Below, piece after piece: positions 41,501 to 56,500 of a DNA stretch of 64,000 bases; the stretch's first letter is position 1, and each line of letters opens with the position of its first letter. The DNA is from Theristus sp. LFF4_11 (Eukaryota > Nematoda > Chromadorea > Monhysterida > Xyalidae): the NCBI GenBank assembly GCA_030248135.1, contig JASANC010005553.1, positions 1 through 64,000 of the forward strand, read 5' to 3'. Position numbers and translations under genes: made by a program. The notes under the pieces are model-generated. The model saw only the letters and a program-made list of their open reading frames with translations, was not told where the DNA came from and did no database searches.

Positions 41501-44500
41501 GACGCATTGAGTCGCAGAACGTCAAAAATTAATAATACACCGGATGCTTAGTAAATTTTTTTATTGTTGTCAAACGAAAACACAACGTGACCGTACTTTT
41601 CGCATTGCTTGATGTGCCTGGATGCGTTGCATGCGAATTCGTTGACGCGCGAGCATTTGCAACTCGTCAACATCAAACGCGTGGTCCATCAACTTGTTGA
41701 AACGGCGAAAGAAGTTATGAAAAGAACGGTCCATGTCGTCCGCCTCTTCGGCGTCGAGACGGTCGTCGGGCATGAATTTGAAGCGGTTTTCTTTGCGTGT
41801 CGCGCGCACCAAAAGTTTAATCTAAAAGTTTGGTGATTTTTGTTATATTTTCTCATAAAGAAATACGAAACGAGAAAGAGGCTACTGTGCGTTATTTAAT
41901 TGAGAAGAATCAAAAAAATAATTTTACCGTGCTTGAAAACAAATTTTAGGAACATGCCTTTTCCACCATGAGCGCGGCAATGTCAAAGTCATCCACCTGT
42001 CTTGCTGGATCATTTTTCACAAGCAGCAGCATGTTGGTGACAATCATGATTAGCATATTAATTAAAATGGTTGCTTGCAGTACCATGAACACGATAAAGA
42101 ACCATGCCGCTGAAAAACACTATTCAGGTTTAAAATAAGTTTGTTTGATAACATATACTGGCTAGTTTACGCAACTACAAATGTTGGTGAAAATGCTTCC
42201 CGTAGTAAAGACAGTCTAAACCAATTGAATCAGCAATTAGCGATTTTAACTAAATGTTTTCAAACATAAACCAAATCAAATTTCATACCTAGTTCGCTTG
42301 CTCGTACAATATTTGCGAAAGAGAATTTTCCCAGCATAGCGGAAAATACTTCTTCGTTTACGCGAATAAACGTTGAGTAGGCAAACAGTTTTGCAGATAA
42401 CAACAGTGAGAATATAGCCGTGAATGCAGTGTAGACAATGGTAAACAGCACGGTGAATGCCACCAACTCTTTTGTAGACGCATGGATCGTCTCCAGAAAG
42501 CGTGACATGCGAACGTTCACACGTAATAGCTTCAGTAGCTTTACATTGGCCAGGAAAAAAACAAAGCCTTGCAGGTTCCCGTACATCTCTTCGTAAAATG
42601 AAGCCAGCTGTACAGGCACAGTATTTTTTTGGTTTTTATTCAATACCTTTATCCGTTATCTATTATTATTCAATACGTTTTTGTCATCATTTAAGATCAA
42701 AGAGTTATGCAATTGTAAATATTAAGCGGTCGGGTATTTGTTCGTTTCTTCCATTCAAAGGAAAGATTTTTTTTTTAAAAAGGCTGAAAACACTTCACGT
42801 TTCTATGTTATCATCCGATGGTCCTCAAAATTCAAGACGTTTTTCCTTATTTAACCAGCATTTTAACACAGCTTTCCCTTTCTTAAAAAATGTGATTAAT
42901 TAATTATAATAACATAAACCTGTAGTTTGATGTAAACGTTTCCGTTTGTTTCTTCCACTTGGTGGCTGATCGACACGGTAGTTAATTGTCGCAAAACATA
43001 GAACACAGCGGCAGCCAATGCGAGTGCAACAATAGTTATATCGATGTACGACCAAAAACTGGACATGTACTCGAGCAAGCCGACGCGACGCAACGTGGAG
43101 AAAATCATGTATAAATACGCAATTATCGATGCAACAAAGACCACTTCAAACAGCAACACCATCTGAAAATGGAATTTTTTTTGCGTTTCAGTAACCTACA
43201 GTGGCGGCCAAAAGTGTTGGAACGCTGCGCACGTCTGTGCTGTATATTGCACGCGTGTTGCATCAACCGTACAAACGCTATTATAATAATTTATGGGCAA
43301 CGTTGGGTCGAAAAGTGCCCCGTGAACCCAACGTTACCCATAGACTCTTATAATAGCGTTTGTACGGATGATGCACCACGCGCGCAATATACAGCACACA
43401 CGTGCGCCGTGTTCCAACGCTTTTGGAATTGTCTCGACTTTGTTCGGTGTCAATGGGAGAATCAAGCGAACCATTCCAAAAGTCGTCTCATATTTATACA
43501 ATCGTATCGGTTCAAAACGATAGCTGACGACGTAGTCGCCACTTCCCGTTGCTTCAAGCAACAGATAGCACATGGCGAACATGTTTGACTGCGCATTGTA
43601 GGCACCGAACTCAATGAACAGGGCACTTGTACGATTGTCTAACCACTGGTCACTTTCCAGTTGTTTCAAACTGTAATGCACAGAATTGGCCAAAGACTAC
43701 CGGATTTTATAAAGACTTATCTCGCTCATAGTTTAAAATCTGAAACTTGAATGTAAAAATTCTACAGCTTATTTTAATTAATTTTTTGATTTTTTTTGCA
43801 TTTATTTGACAATTTACGTTTAAAAAATGAAAAATCTGATTGTTTGACGCAAAATATGATCTGAAGTCTGATTCCTGAAAAAAATAATGAAACGAACTGC
43901 GGACGCAGCTGTGTGCTGTGTTCAAACAGTGGCAGCACATATCCACCAGCGCTGTATGTCCTCAGGATGCCCTGTATAGGCAGTCCACCAAGTTCTTCAG
44001 GTGCAGTCCAACGGTATTCGGCTACAATTTCGCGATCGTAGCCGAGCTGCGTCCAGCCTTGTCCGTATGGCTTGTGGTCTTCAGGCGCGTTCATTCGATG
44101 GCAAAATTCAATCAAGTGACGTACTCGATGCTCGATCAAACATTCGCTGTCCTCTGCAATAAATCGTTCGTTTTCGCACATAGAAATTGTTAATTCTATT
44201 CGCTTGCTGTCAGCAGATTACAAATATACTTTAGGGCAGTTTTTACTAAACTTTCAAAACAGAATTTGTTCGTGCACTTTAATTGATTTAAGTCAACACG
44301 GCACTAAAATCAACAGCTTATGCAGTGTTATGAAACTGAATCAAACGCCGCAACCTGTTATGTATCGTATCTGTCGCATGATGCCATATCCGATCATGCG
44401 ACTGACCTTGTCCATGACGAAGCCGCGCATATCTATCGGTGGAATACCGTGGTACCAAAAGGCGCGTGTAGCATTTACCAATACTGTATCACTGTAGTTC

Positions 44501-47500
44501 CAGAAGTCAGCAGCACTTTTGATCTAAAATTGTGCTATGGTTCTGGGTATAATTAATTAATACTGTAGCACAAGAAAGCACTAAAGATCGTTTTTTCAGC
44601 GCACGTTATCAAAATTTTGGCGTTCCAACGTCCAACGCCCCAGAAAGTGATCGCGTAAGGATTTTGTATAGAAGTATGCTTGCGTATCCCGACCACCTGA
44701 ATAAAAAGAGAGCGGTTATTTTGCTTGATGTACAGGGTGGAATTAAACTAACAAATTTTCAATCGCGCGTCTAGTTTGAGGTAGAGTGCCAGAGCCATAA
44801 ATATTGTTGCATTTGCATTGCATACCAGTTGTTTAAACTGAACTGTTTTGAGGTTAGCTTGTATTGCACACGTTGCTTAGTGTCCTTTCAGTCATAAAAA
44901 TGTAAAGTTTTCAATGTCAAAAATTTATAAAAATAAGAAAATATTTGTTGCAAAATTTTGTAAACACCGGAGAAACATTTCTAATGCTTTGAGAAGCAAA
45001 ACAAAGCGCCTGAGATGCGATGCAATGCTGTAACAAAAATGCGCCATTCTGTAGGCTTTACAGTGAACACCTGCAGTTAAAGCGCATTTTTGAATAGCAT
45101 TAAGAGCATTTTTGTTTATTTTTGTTTTTTCAAATAAAGCGTCTTTTGAATACGCTAACATAATTTATGTAAAACTTTTACATTTCAGCTCCACACCTCT
45201 AAAAAGACGCGAGATAGAAGCATTTGAAATGTAGTAGTTTTGTTTTTTGGCCCACAGTGTGTGTACTTTTCCACGATTCTCTTTGTATAACAAACCCAAC
45301 GCTGAAGCAATTAATTAATCAGAATCAAAGATGCATTAAAATTCTGAATTAAAGATTTAAAAGTTTTGAACTAACATAGAGGCACAGGGAACGCAAACAG
45401 AGGAACAGAGGATGGAACAGAGAAGATTTCCTGCTGATGCACTAGATCAACCACGTTAATTTTAAATTTACCGCATAGAGCCCAGAGATTTGCGAAACTC
45501 ACTTGTTCTGCACATTTTTTTTGCGCATATGTGGCGTCAACAATTTAGAATCTGGCTATTGATAGAAGTGACATAAAAACAATTACGATGGTCAATGGTC
45601 AATTGATATAATGTGCATCAACGCATTTCTCAGGTGGTCTTTGATTAACAGCATAAGCTGTGTTGATGTGACTTTTTGTCTGTTAACATGATGTTTCTAG
45701 AAATTTGGTTCAAGACAACTGAAATCCATGGAAAAATATCATCCTCTACTTCCGTCACTTTGAGTTCCCTGCGAGAATGAAATAGAACTAACCATAACAC
45801 ATGACGAGCACTATTATCATAAATCCAACGTTAATCATTATATCGAGCAGGAGCACATTTAACCGGTGCTGTTTTAAGGCTTGGTCACGCTCATCTTCGA
45901 GATATTTCGTTGAGCTGACCACCTCAACTTTTATTTGTTCATCTAACAATAAAGTTGGGAAAATTAATTATCAACTTTTGCGAACGATGTAAAATATTTG
46001 CAAAAGGTCAAAGCTTTCTATCTTCTCACCAGCCATTGGACCCTTCTTGCGTCGCCTCACATACTGCAGTTGCTCTTCGTTTGACTCAATGGTGTCATCT
46101 TCCCCGTAATTAAAATTGGAACAGAAGCACGTGCAGAAAACCGCGATAAACAAAAGCTGTCAAATGGCTCAATTTACATGTACCTACCGACATTCATGTA
46201 CGGGTCATAATGAAAAATTTATGATAAAAAAACTTAATAACAAAAGCACAACAATAAATGAAAGAGTAACAAACACAATTAATTCAAATTTGAGTTGTGA
46301 GTAAAAAACCGCGGAAAACATACTTTGAAGGGATTGATCACCAGTATGGATGATAAGCTAGCAATCAATACGCTTGTTAGCCACTTGCGTGTTTTGGAAT
46401 CACCAAATTGAATGCCATACGCGAGAATAAAAAACGTGGATACCATGATGCTTGTTAGTGATAACAGCCATGCTATCTACAAAGCAGGTCAAGACTTGTT
46501 AATGATTTGACTTTAAAATAGTAAATTCAGCAGTTAAAATAACATAGTTGCATCTGGTTAACCGTGCGAAATGCTGGCGGCAATTGAACATTGAACAGAC
46601 TTTCGCAAATTCCAAGTTTACGTCTTCGTTTTGTCTGCCGTTTTCCATCACGACACAGGGGCAACTGAATTTAACAAATTTGCAAACCAAAAAAATGAAT
46701 ATGGTTGGTAAAGTTGCCAGAAAAGTAAAAGAAAGTCATATACCGTGCGCATACGACTGAGTTTCAGTGCTTCATTAACGTGATTTTGACGACACTTCCG
46801 TGGTTTAGCTTTTCGAAAAAAATGAACAATCAACAGATTTAAGGGCGCAACAACCAAACTGCACATCATGCCAATGCCAATCTGATAATTAAGCAATAAT
46901 TGTACAGTTACTAAATAACCACAAGTCCAGATAACTGAACTTCGATTCTGAAAAATTATACTGTAAACCGCTCACTAACCTGATCAATGCTGGCTAGAAA
47001 AGGCCCAACTTTCATTGCATGCGGAATGTAGACGTCTAATTGAAATGATTGTTTTTTTGGGCAACAGTTTCAGATTTTTATTCAGTTTAGTTGATTTTAG
47101 TTTTCCGTATGACTACTACATATCAATTACTGCTAATGTTCAGCTATGCGTTGTGAAACTAGAGCTACTCCGATGATGTAAACCGCTTTTCTTACAAAAA
47201 TTCTCATACCTGGTGTTGTGTTGTACCACATAGCGGAAACAAGCATTGACGTCATCACCAACGACATCACGCATGTTGTGCGCTGCATGCGGGTGAAACG
47301 CGAGTAGATTGGCCGCATGAAGATGGAAAGCCTGAAATCAGTTTAGCTCAGACACTGAGTCAACGCCATGAAATATGACAAACCAAAATTGCCGTGGGGT
47401 GCACTTCTCAAAACCCGGGACCGTCACATTCCCGTAGGTACTCCCCACCGCTTCCCCACTGGGCACCCTCCCTCCGTGTAGTGGGTACTTCCTGCCGAAA

Positions 47501-50500
47501 TGTTCCCATGATCACAAATTTGCTGTTCAAAAATTACAAGATTTTGCATAAAAATTACAAATTTTTATTCAAAAAATTTTAATTTTTTGTTTTTATGGTG
47601 CATAACATCTGCTGAAAATAGGGTTATTTAATGTTACAAACAACTATTTTAGCGATATAGCGTTTTTCATTAAAAATTTGCAATCAAAAATCACAGGTGG
47701 GCGCCCCTCTAAATTTGATTAGCACCCAAAGAGAGATATGTGTACTTAGAAAGAGTCAAACAGCTTTTTTACATTTGATTTGCCTATCAAAAACAAGAAT
47801 TCTGGTTGGTCTGACCTTAAAAACTAAATGAACTATTTTGCATTTTAAATTTTGTCACTTAAAATTGAATTACTAAGCACAGCTTGCCATAAATGACCGT
47901 CGGTCAGTTGTTGACGCGTGCGCTCTTTGACAACGTTTGCATGCAGCTTCTCCAGCTCTAGAGTACTGCTCACTGAAACCAGTCGTTCAGTCTAAAATAG
48001 CAATAACAATTGTTACTGCTTTTGTGTAATGATAGAGTAAAAAGATGGTTTTCTGCCAGTTGTTTTTGAGATAGAATTGCTTTGAATAGCTTTTAGCTGT
48101 ATTTTCGCATGCGCGTTGAACCAATTTTGTTCTATTTTTACACAAACATGTTTTACTTGAAACTCTGGAAAAATAGCAACAAATAGTACGGTCATAATTT
48201 GCGCACCGTTCATTTTTAAATGAAGCACTCAAAAACTACTGAATTTCAACTGATTCGAGCGGCTGTTTTGTCATCTTTCGTTAACATTGTTTTCGTTGTT
48301 GTGTCACTTGTTGCGTTAAAATTTCATTTAAAAAATCTAATGCAAAAGCTTATTGGAAATTAAAAAAAATGCTGATTTTGACATGTTTTCTTTAATTGAC
48401 TAATTTATTCGTGCTTAATATTTTGTTCGTTTTTTATCCATCGCACACACGAGCGGCAAATATCTTTTGGCATCTACGAGAATGACAAACTCCTAGTCTA
48501 CGACTAATCTCGCCTTGAATGATAAAACAAGGACTGGCCTTATTTATTCAGCCATAGTGTAGATGCCTGTATAGGAGGAGTAAACTGACCACTCCGTCAT
48601 CTTCGTCTAACGCCAACCAACGCTGAACAATAAACGGTGCTTTTTCGCCCGTTGTGTGATCGATAACTAACACCGAGTCGCAGTACCAGCTGCGAAAGTT
48701 ACCAACGCCGCTGTTGTCATGCCATATTCGCAGCGTCTGTAGCTCTCCCAAGTTTCTAAATTATGCAACACATGTTTGAGACCTATTTGCAAAGATAAAT
48801 TTAAGTTTGTGTATTTTTTTCATGGTGATTTATAATTATTTAAATTTAAAGTTTTCGGTAATCGTTTTTGAAAGTTGTATTTGCTGACTTACTCTTGAAC
48901 AGACATGATAAACGAGTCGATAGCGCCATTTCGAAATAATTTCTTTTGTGCATGCAAACTCTTCATGTCACGTATAGTTGTTTCACCTTTATCACCCGAT
49001 AGTATAAAACTAATGTTTGAGTCTGTTGCTGAACCGTGCACAAAACCAGTACGAACCACAAGTTCATAAATACATGGATCCTGAAAAACGCTGTTGCCAA
49101 TTTTCGTATTTTGTGTATATATATGTAGGTTTCAAAAATTTAAAAACACATACATCAAAAACAGGAAAACATCGAATCAAATTGCTTTTGACTAACATGT
49201 GGGTCGTTGTCATCAAGCGGTATGCTGCGATATTTTAATCTATCCAGGTTATCATTCCGTTTAGCATAAAACATAAACAGCACATATGTTGAAAACACAA
49301 CGATGAGTGAGATAGAGATAGCCATGTTGTTTTGAAAGCTGACATTTGAATAAACAAAATCAAAGTCAAGCGTATTCGGGGGTACAAAGATTCCCGCCGC
49401 GAATGGAGTCAAGTGATTTGATTCACAATGCAGATAGCGTGAATTCGTGTCTCGCAGTGGCTATAAGAAGGAATGTACAGTGGCGGCCAAAAGTGTTGGA
49501 ACGCTGCGCGCATGAGTGCAGTGAATTGCGCGCGTGTTGCATTGCATATTATAATAATTTATGGGCTACGTTGGGTTGAAAAGGGTCTTGTGAACCCAAC
49601 GTTGCCCATAAATTCTTATCATAGCGTTTGCAGGGCTGATGCAACAGACGCGCAATACACAGCACACTATAGATGGTATACTATTGGCTGATTATTCATT
49701 AGTTGACGAATGAATAATGGGGTTTTTAAATTATTTGAATAATACTATTTTGAATAATGAGTAATGGGCCCATTATTCAAATAGTACTATTAATGACGAA
49801 TGAATAATGCAAACAAAAAGATTGAACTTATTTAAAACAAGTTGCACAAGTTGCAAAAATTTCTGTGCTCAGAACACACCTTGATTGACCATACCAACCT
49901 CGCATTTTCTGATACCTCATGAGCATTGAAAAGTGACAAAAAACATGTATACTGTCAGGAAGATACTGAAATCTACTTGTAAATTTTCACTGGTGGTGCA
50001 CCAAAACAAACTTCTGAAATTAAAAACGACCTCGCGGTTGATTTGTTTTGTTTGTTTATGCAGTGCGTCAAAATTGTATCATGTTTTTTCCGCATTTCAA
50101 CTATGGGCCACCAGAAATCTGCATGTTGCACAACTTGTTTTACACTTTATCCGCGAATTCGTGATAGCTGTGCAAAATTTTTTGAACACATTTTTTGAAA
50201 TCCTGAGTGCATTTTAGTTTGGAAAAGTAAAAGAATGGTTCAATTTGGTCTTATATAACTCGAGATACAGCCATTTTTGTCCAGAAAATTGAAAAATCGA
50301 CAAACACAAAAATGAAAGGAAATCATGCGAGGGGGTTGTTTTTATGTGGCATACACACATACGTATGTGAGCAATTATGCACCCCTCACGCGTAAGTCAC
50401 AAGAGACGATGTTATGTTTCTCTCTGTTGTTGTTGTGTTTATCTGTGTGCACACAACGTTACTTTTTACGACAAGCAACGGTTAATGGCTATATCTTCTA

Positions 50501-53500
50501 CACCGTTTATCCGTTTGAACTGAAATTTGGATATGTTATACCTGAACACCTAACAACTGTCGCCAGTTAGTTTTATCTTGAACCAATTAGGAAAGCAGAC
50601 ATTAGGGCCTTTAGTTATAACTAAACATTTTGTTTACTTTGTTTACTTTGTTATGACTAATCAGTGTTGATTTGTTTAAAATTGTGATTTGCACTTGATT
50701 CTCTCCGCCATTGATGATTTGCACCTGATTCGATAACTAAAACAGCAATGTGTTAGGGTAAAGAATACATGGTGGCCCGTGAAAGTCAATGAACAATCGT
50801 TCATTATTCATTAATCATTTACTATCGGCAAATTATTCACGTGAATAATGAATAATTTGAAAAATTACGTGAATAATACAATTTGAATAATATATTACTC
50901 ATTCGTCATTCATTATTCAAATTCAGTGTTTGATGAATGAATTATTCATACCATCTATACAGCACACACGCGAGCAGCGTTCCAACACTTTTAGCCGCCA
51001 CTGTAGTAAATCCAACAGTTAAAGTCAACAGTGCACGCCATCATAACAAAACAACTTCAATTCAAACACAAAAGGGAAATCTTTAAAAAATAGTTTTCTG
51101 GTCTTTTATAAACTGACCTCTAGTCCATCAGATTTCCATCGACTGTCGAGAATATTAAAAAAATAACAGCCGTATGTTATCGTAGAAAATTTATACCCGA
51201 GGGAAAAGTTGCGGGAAAAAATACGTCCATCCCAGAGCACTGTCCACTCGTTGTCAACCTGCATGCATCCATACAGACCTCATAAAAAACACAGGCGGTT
51301 ATTTTTAGTTTTTAGCTTATTTATTAGCTGCATTTTACTGTCATAGCAGTCAACTAAGGCAGACGCAAAGTAAAGATTTGCCACAATTTTGATACAAGCA
51401 ACTGAATAAAGAAAGTTGGGAGTCATCTTATGACTGTTGACCAACATACAGGAGTATCCGGTGGCATGACTCGTGCGACTGCAATGTGCACTGGGCCAAT
51501 GTACATTGAAATGACAGATGCCGGAATTTGCCATGTGAATTTATCTATGTGTTAAAGACAGTTTAATGCATGCAGTGCTGTGCAGTTTGGCTACAATCCA
51601 AAACCCAATCTTGATTACCGGTCGAGTTCACTATGGTCCACATCTTGTTTTGCATTTTTTCGATTGGGCCGGGGTATCCTTTTGCAAAGAACAACGCCAA
51701 CTGAATGTTTTCATTTGCCCTTATTTGCACCACGATACTCGTATTGTAGCGTTGCACATCCAGACGATGAACGCTGGTTAGTAGACAGTTTTACCAAATT
51801 TGATTTAAAATCTCACTATTTTCTAAATACACTCTGTACGACAAGTTCCATATCAATAAATAATAGTTGGAGTAACAACCTGAAAAATTCGCGCTTTTGT
51901 CGCATTCGTCGTACATCTGGCACAACATCAATATTCGTCTGACGATTGTTGTCGTTGTTGTTATTTACCTGCTTCAGCCAAATTTGGATTGGTTTACTAG
52001 TACTTACAACAGCAATCACTTCACCGCCGACTTCAGACATTTCCAGTTCAAGCATTCCTGTGCTTGTCTCCGACTCGGCTTCGCGTTTCAACTGACGATA
52101 GTTGGTATCGAAATGCATCACCTAGCACATTTCATTATTTACAACGTTTTCACGTCTTTCAACGTTTATAATATCAAGGTTTTAATCACACCTTCAGTCG
52201 AACTATCCTTGAACAGTCGCATGACGACGAAGTTATCAGATCACATGGATCAGTCGGAAAAACAATCCGGAATCCATCACGTTCAACGTCGCCCATTGCG
52301 TCTTTAATTACTTGACAAAGTGTGCCAACACGCACGCTCAGTTTTCCTCCTTTCACCTATATTTTCAAGATTTTTTTTTTGCAAATAGATTCTGGAGCAC
52401 GTTTGTTTAAATCTCTGTCACTTTTTTAGCAAAATACAAAGCTTGATATTTTTATTTTAACCAAACCAGATACACTCATTCTTCAAAAAATTTTCATTGT
52501 CTGCTTTTTGCAAAAAAGTGCGACAAGTTTTTTTTGGAACAAACATACAGGGTGATCCAAAAAACTACACTATAAGAATCAGCTCTAGCTCGCCAACAGG
52601 TCGATCGTTTAGACTGAAATTTCAATCAAGTATTGCAAAAAGCTTCTTATTTTGCGTGTTAAAATTTCAGACGAATTGGTCAACCCTGTAATGAATGCGA
52701 AACGAAATAGTGAAAACGTAAAAAATTGACTTTTTGCGCCAAATACAGCACGGTGCGCTTAGCGCCCGTCCACTCAGCGCTCAAGAAGATGTATCAGCTT
52801 TCCGCTGTAAATTTTTGTTTGTTTTTAAAAAAAGAACAATGCAAGAATTCTTTTTGATATTTTTGCTGGCACGTTTTTCTCTGAAATCACTGTTTTTTGT
52901 TGCAGCAACCAAGCCACCGAGTTTTTGTCTGGTTTTGCTGCATTGTGTGAAAACATGGGTTAGACAACTAAGCAGCAGATGTTCTGTGTTGTTGCATACG
53001 AGCAAACAAAAACACAACAGTTATTCGTGAGAATTGAAAGAAATGACCCGCTCCGGTGTCGAAACAATCAACAGCAATCAATTGCTCGAGCAAAAAGTGC
53101 TGTCGAGTTTCGACACCGCATGGCCTTGTGATCGAGAATCGAGGCGCTCATATTGAGCAGTTCAAGCATCTCAGACAAGACAAACACACTGGATGGGGTC
53201 GACAGTGAAATGGAAGATGAACTGCACAGGGAAAAGAACTATCCAAATGTACGCCAAATGTACACATGTATGTACTCCAAATGTACCCCAAATGTACCAT
53301 AGTGGCACACATAACTGGCTCATCGACGTATATGGTATGTACCATAGTGGCGTAACATAACTGAGCCATCGAGGTATAGGGTATGTATCACATATATGCG
53401 ATTATGGCGCAGTCAGACAATTATGACTAAGTATGCAATAAATATGTTTGCAATTATGGAAACCCCTCACACGCATGCAGATACACGCTCTCTTAAGGGG

Positions 53501-56500
53501 GCAAGACAAACAGGTATGTATCTAATTATGTCTGTTGTTAGTTATGTATGCATAATTAAGATGCTATGGTCAAATTATGTACATACCTAAACAAATATGG
53601 GAGCTTCCTGCTATGTATGAAATATGTACATAGTGAAGTACATTTGGATCGTTCTTTTCCCTGTGCTGGCCGAACTCCTTAATGAAAACACCTGGATAAT
53701 GATGACGATGTGCACCCGGAATCATAAATTGAAAATTGTGGTTTTTTGATTTTTAATAAAAATGCTGATTTCGACAGCTACAAACGAAGAATTGCCATGA
53801 TCTATTAACACAAAATATAAAAAGCTATACGTGTTGTTTGGTTAAAATTTCAGCACAAACCGTTCACCCGTTGGAGAGCTAGAGTCAATTCTCATCGTGT
53901 ATTTTTTTTGATCACTCTGTATATACAGAGTGTCCCAAAAACACATAACAAAAGTATATGGATTGTGCGGCCGATGGGTTTCATATGAATTTGAAACTTT
54001 GAAACACTTCTAGAACTAAGCTACACATTTTTGTATTTAATTTTAACTAGCCTATTGACCCGAGCGTATGTGGCTTAATCAATGCCAAGCCTTTTTGGTG
54101 AAGTGGCAGTGACTTAGAAAGAAAAAACAGTAACGTTTACTGAATAATAACCCTGAAGAAAATTTACCTTGTGCTGCCGTGAAGCCGCCTACAATACAAT
54201 ATTTTTTTAATGTATTTAAATAAATAAAAAATGCGAAGTTTATGATTTTGTTATTTTTACCCGTTTACCCTAACCGAAGGCAAGCCTTTTTGTAAGTGAA
54301 GTAAAATTGAATAAAAATATTAAAACTAACGGTTTTTTCATTTACCCGTTTTAAAAAGCTAATGCTTTTTTACCCGTTTACCTAAGCCAAGCCTTTTTTG
54401 TAAAGTGAAAATGCGAAGTTTATGATTTTGCTATTTTTACCCGTTCACACTAACCTAAGTCAAGCCTTTTTGTAAGTTAAGTAAGATTGAATAAAAAAAA
54501 AATTAACGTTTTTTCATTAAAAAATACCCGTTTTAAAAAGCTAATGCTTCTTTTACCCGGTTACCCTAACATAAGCCAAGCCTTTTTTGTAAAGTGAACA
54601 TGAATAGAAGAAACAAAAAAAGTGACGTTTATAATTTCGTTTTGCAGTTTTGCTTTTTTTTACCCGTTTACCCCAACATGACCCAAACATTTTGCAAAGT
54701 GAAAATGAATGGTAAATACCATTTCGACCCAATTAAAAAACTAACTTTCTTCAGAGACGGTTTTGTTACATCTTTCGCAGTCGCTCGTCAAGTTTTGAGC
54801 AGCAACAATTGCCAGTTGCCCATCGTGCGTTACGTTGAAATTATCGCTCATAACCATGGAGTGTCAATTTGAAAATGAAACATGGAGTATCAATTTCAAT
54901 GAAATTTATTTGTTTTGAATCCAAAGTGCAACTTGCAATGCCGATGTCGATGTGCGTTTTGCAACCCGATTTTTAAAAACAAAAAATTTCAAACTTTTTT
55001 CAAAGACGGTTTTGTTACATCTTTCCCAGTCGATCATCAAGTTTTGATCAGCCACGCTTCCATTTGCCATGCTGCGCTGAACTGTCTCTGTTGTCCAAAG
55101 AGTATCATGATGACTCCAGCTATGAAGAGCGACGTTTTGAGAAAACAATCTCAACTGGCATTATTTAAAAAATAGGTTAAGAAAATTGAGATGGAGTTTT
55201 CTTAAGTAGCAAAAAAGGGCGCCAATTCAAAATGCAAAAAAGTGCCACGCACAGACACTTTGTAAATTTAATAATATAGATTCCGAATTTCTATTTTTTT
55301 AATGATTTTTCAGCAGAAATTCGCAAGTCAAAAATCACTAAAATTCAGCATTTCGACTTAAGCCAAAAACCCGGTTAGCTGAAAAGATACAACTGATACA
55401 TGTATATTTGAATAGATTTTGGCCTCGAGATTCTCACCTGGCAGCAGCCAAGTTCATCTTCATCTTGACTGATGTCATCATGTTCATCCTCTCGGGCCTT
55501 CAATTTCACTTTTCTCAGCTGTGTGTTTCTCAATGTGTTTTACATTGTCAAACTTCACGTGCAACCAGTTGGCCGCACGAGCCATTTACTTTTGTTATGT
55601 TCTTTTGGGACACCCTGTACTCTAGATCAAGCTGACCCTGTTGACTGATTCACTTCACGTACCCTGAACATAAGCCCAACCATGCAGTGAATTTTTGCTT
55701 ATGCATACCTTGACAACTTTTGTCATTAAGTTGCCTTTGTCAAGATTGCTTAGATCAATCAGCGCCATTGTCATCAGTGCATCAGCAACAGCATCGAACG
55801 TTTCTGCAGAATCACTCGCCTAAAACAATTTATTAACAAAAAGGTCGCGTTTACATAAATACATCTGTGAAACGCACATGTTTGTTGAACTAAACAAACA
55901 CTTGTTTTTCTAATTCAAAGTCACCCGTTTTGTTGCGGCTTGTTGTGCTGCGTGTTCTCCCCATTCATCCATGCTTGCTTCATCAGGTCGAAAAACATTG
56001 TCTGCAACGCAAACGAAACTATATCACTGTCAAATGTAATTAGCAGCAACATTTTTAAACGGCAAATTACTGTTAAAAACGACAATTTTGAACTAACTTG
56101 GGTTTTCTGGCATGACTGTTTCGTAGGCTAAATACTCTCGATTTAGTGCAGAGTCTCTGTCTATTCTTAGCGGATTCTTCACTGCCACTGTTTGAGATCT
56201 GAAGCAGAACCATGTTTATCAGAACGTTATCTAGTGTCAGACGAATACACGAAAAACGTGCTTCGAAATTTCGGTGACAGCTTCTAATAGTCCGGTAGCA
56301 AATTTATCAGCTTCGCGTTGTGACATAGCAGCCAATACTTCAGCGTCGTCAGCAACTTCAGTTAATTTATCTAACAAATGAGTTGCCCTTTTTGAAGCGT
56401 CTAGTGTCATCGTCGATTGCACCAGCACATCGCCGGAGTTTGGATCAACGCTGGTGCTTACTCCTGTAATTATTGCCATTCACAACAGCTTATTTTTCCT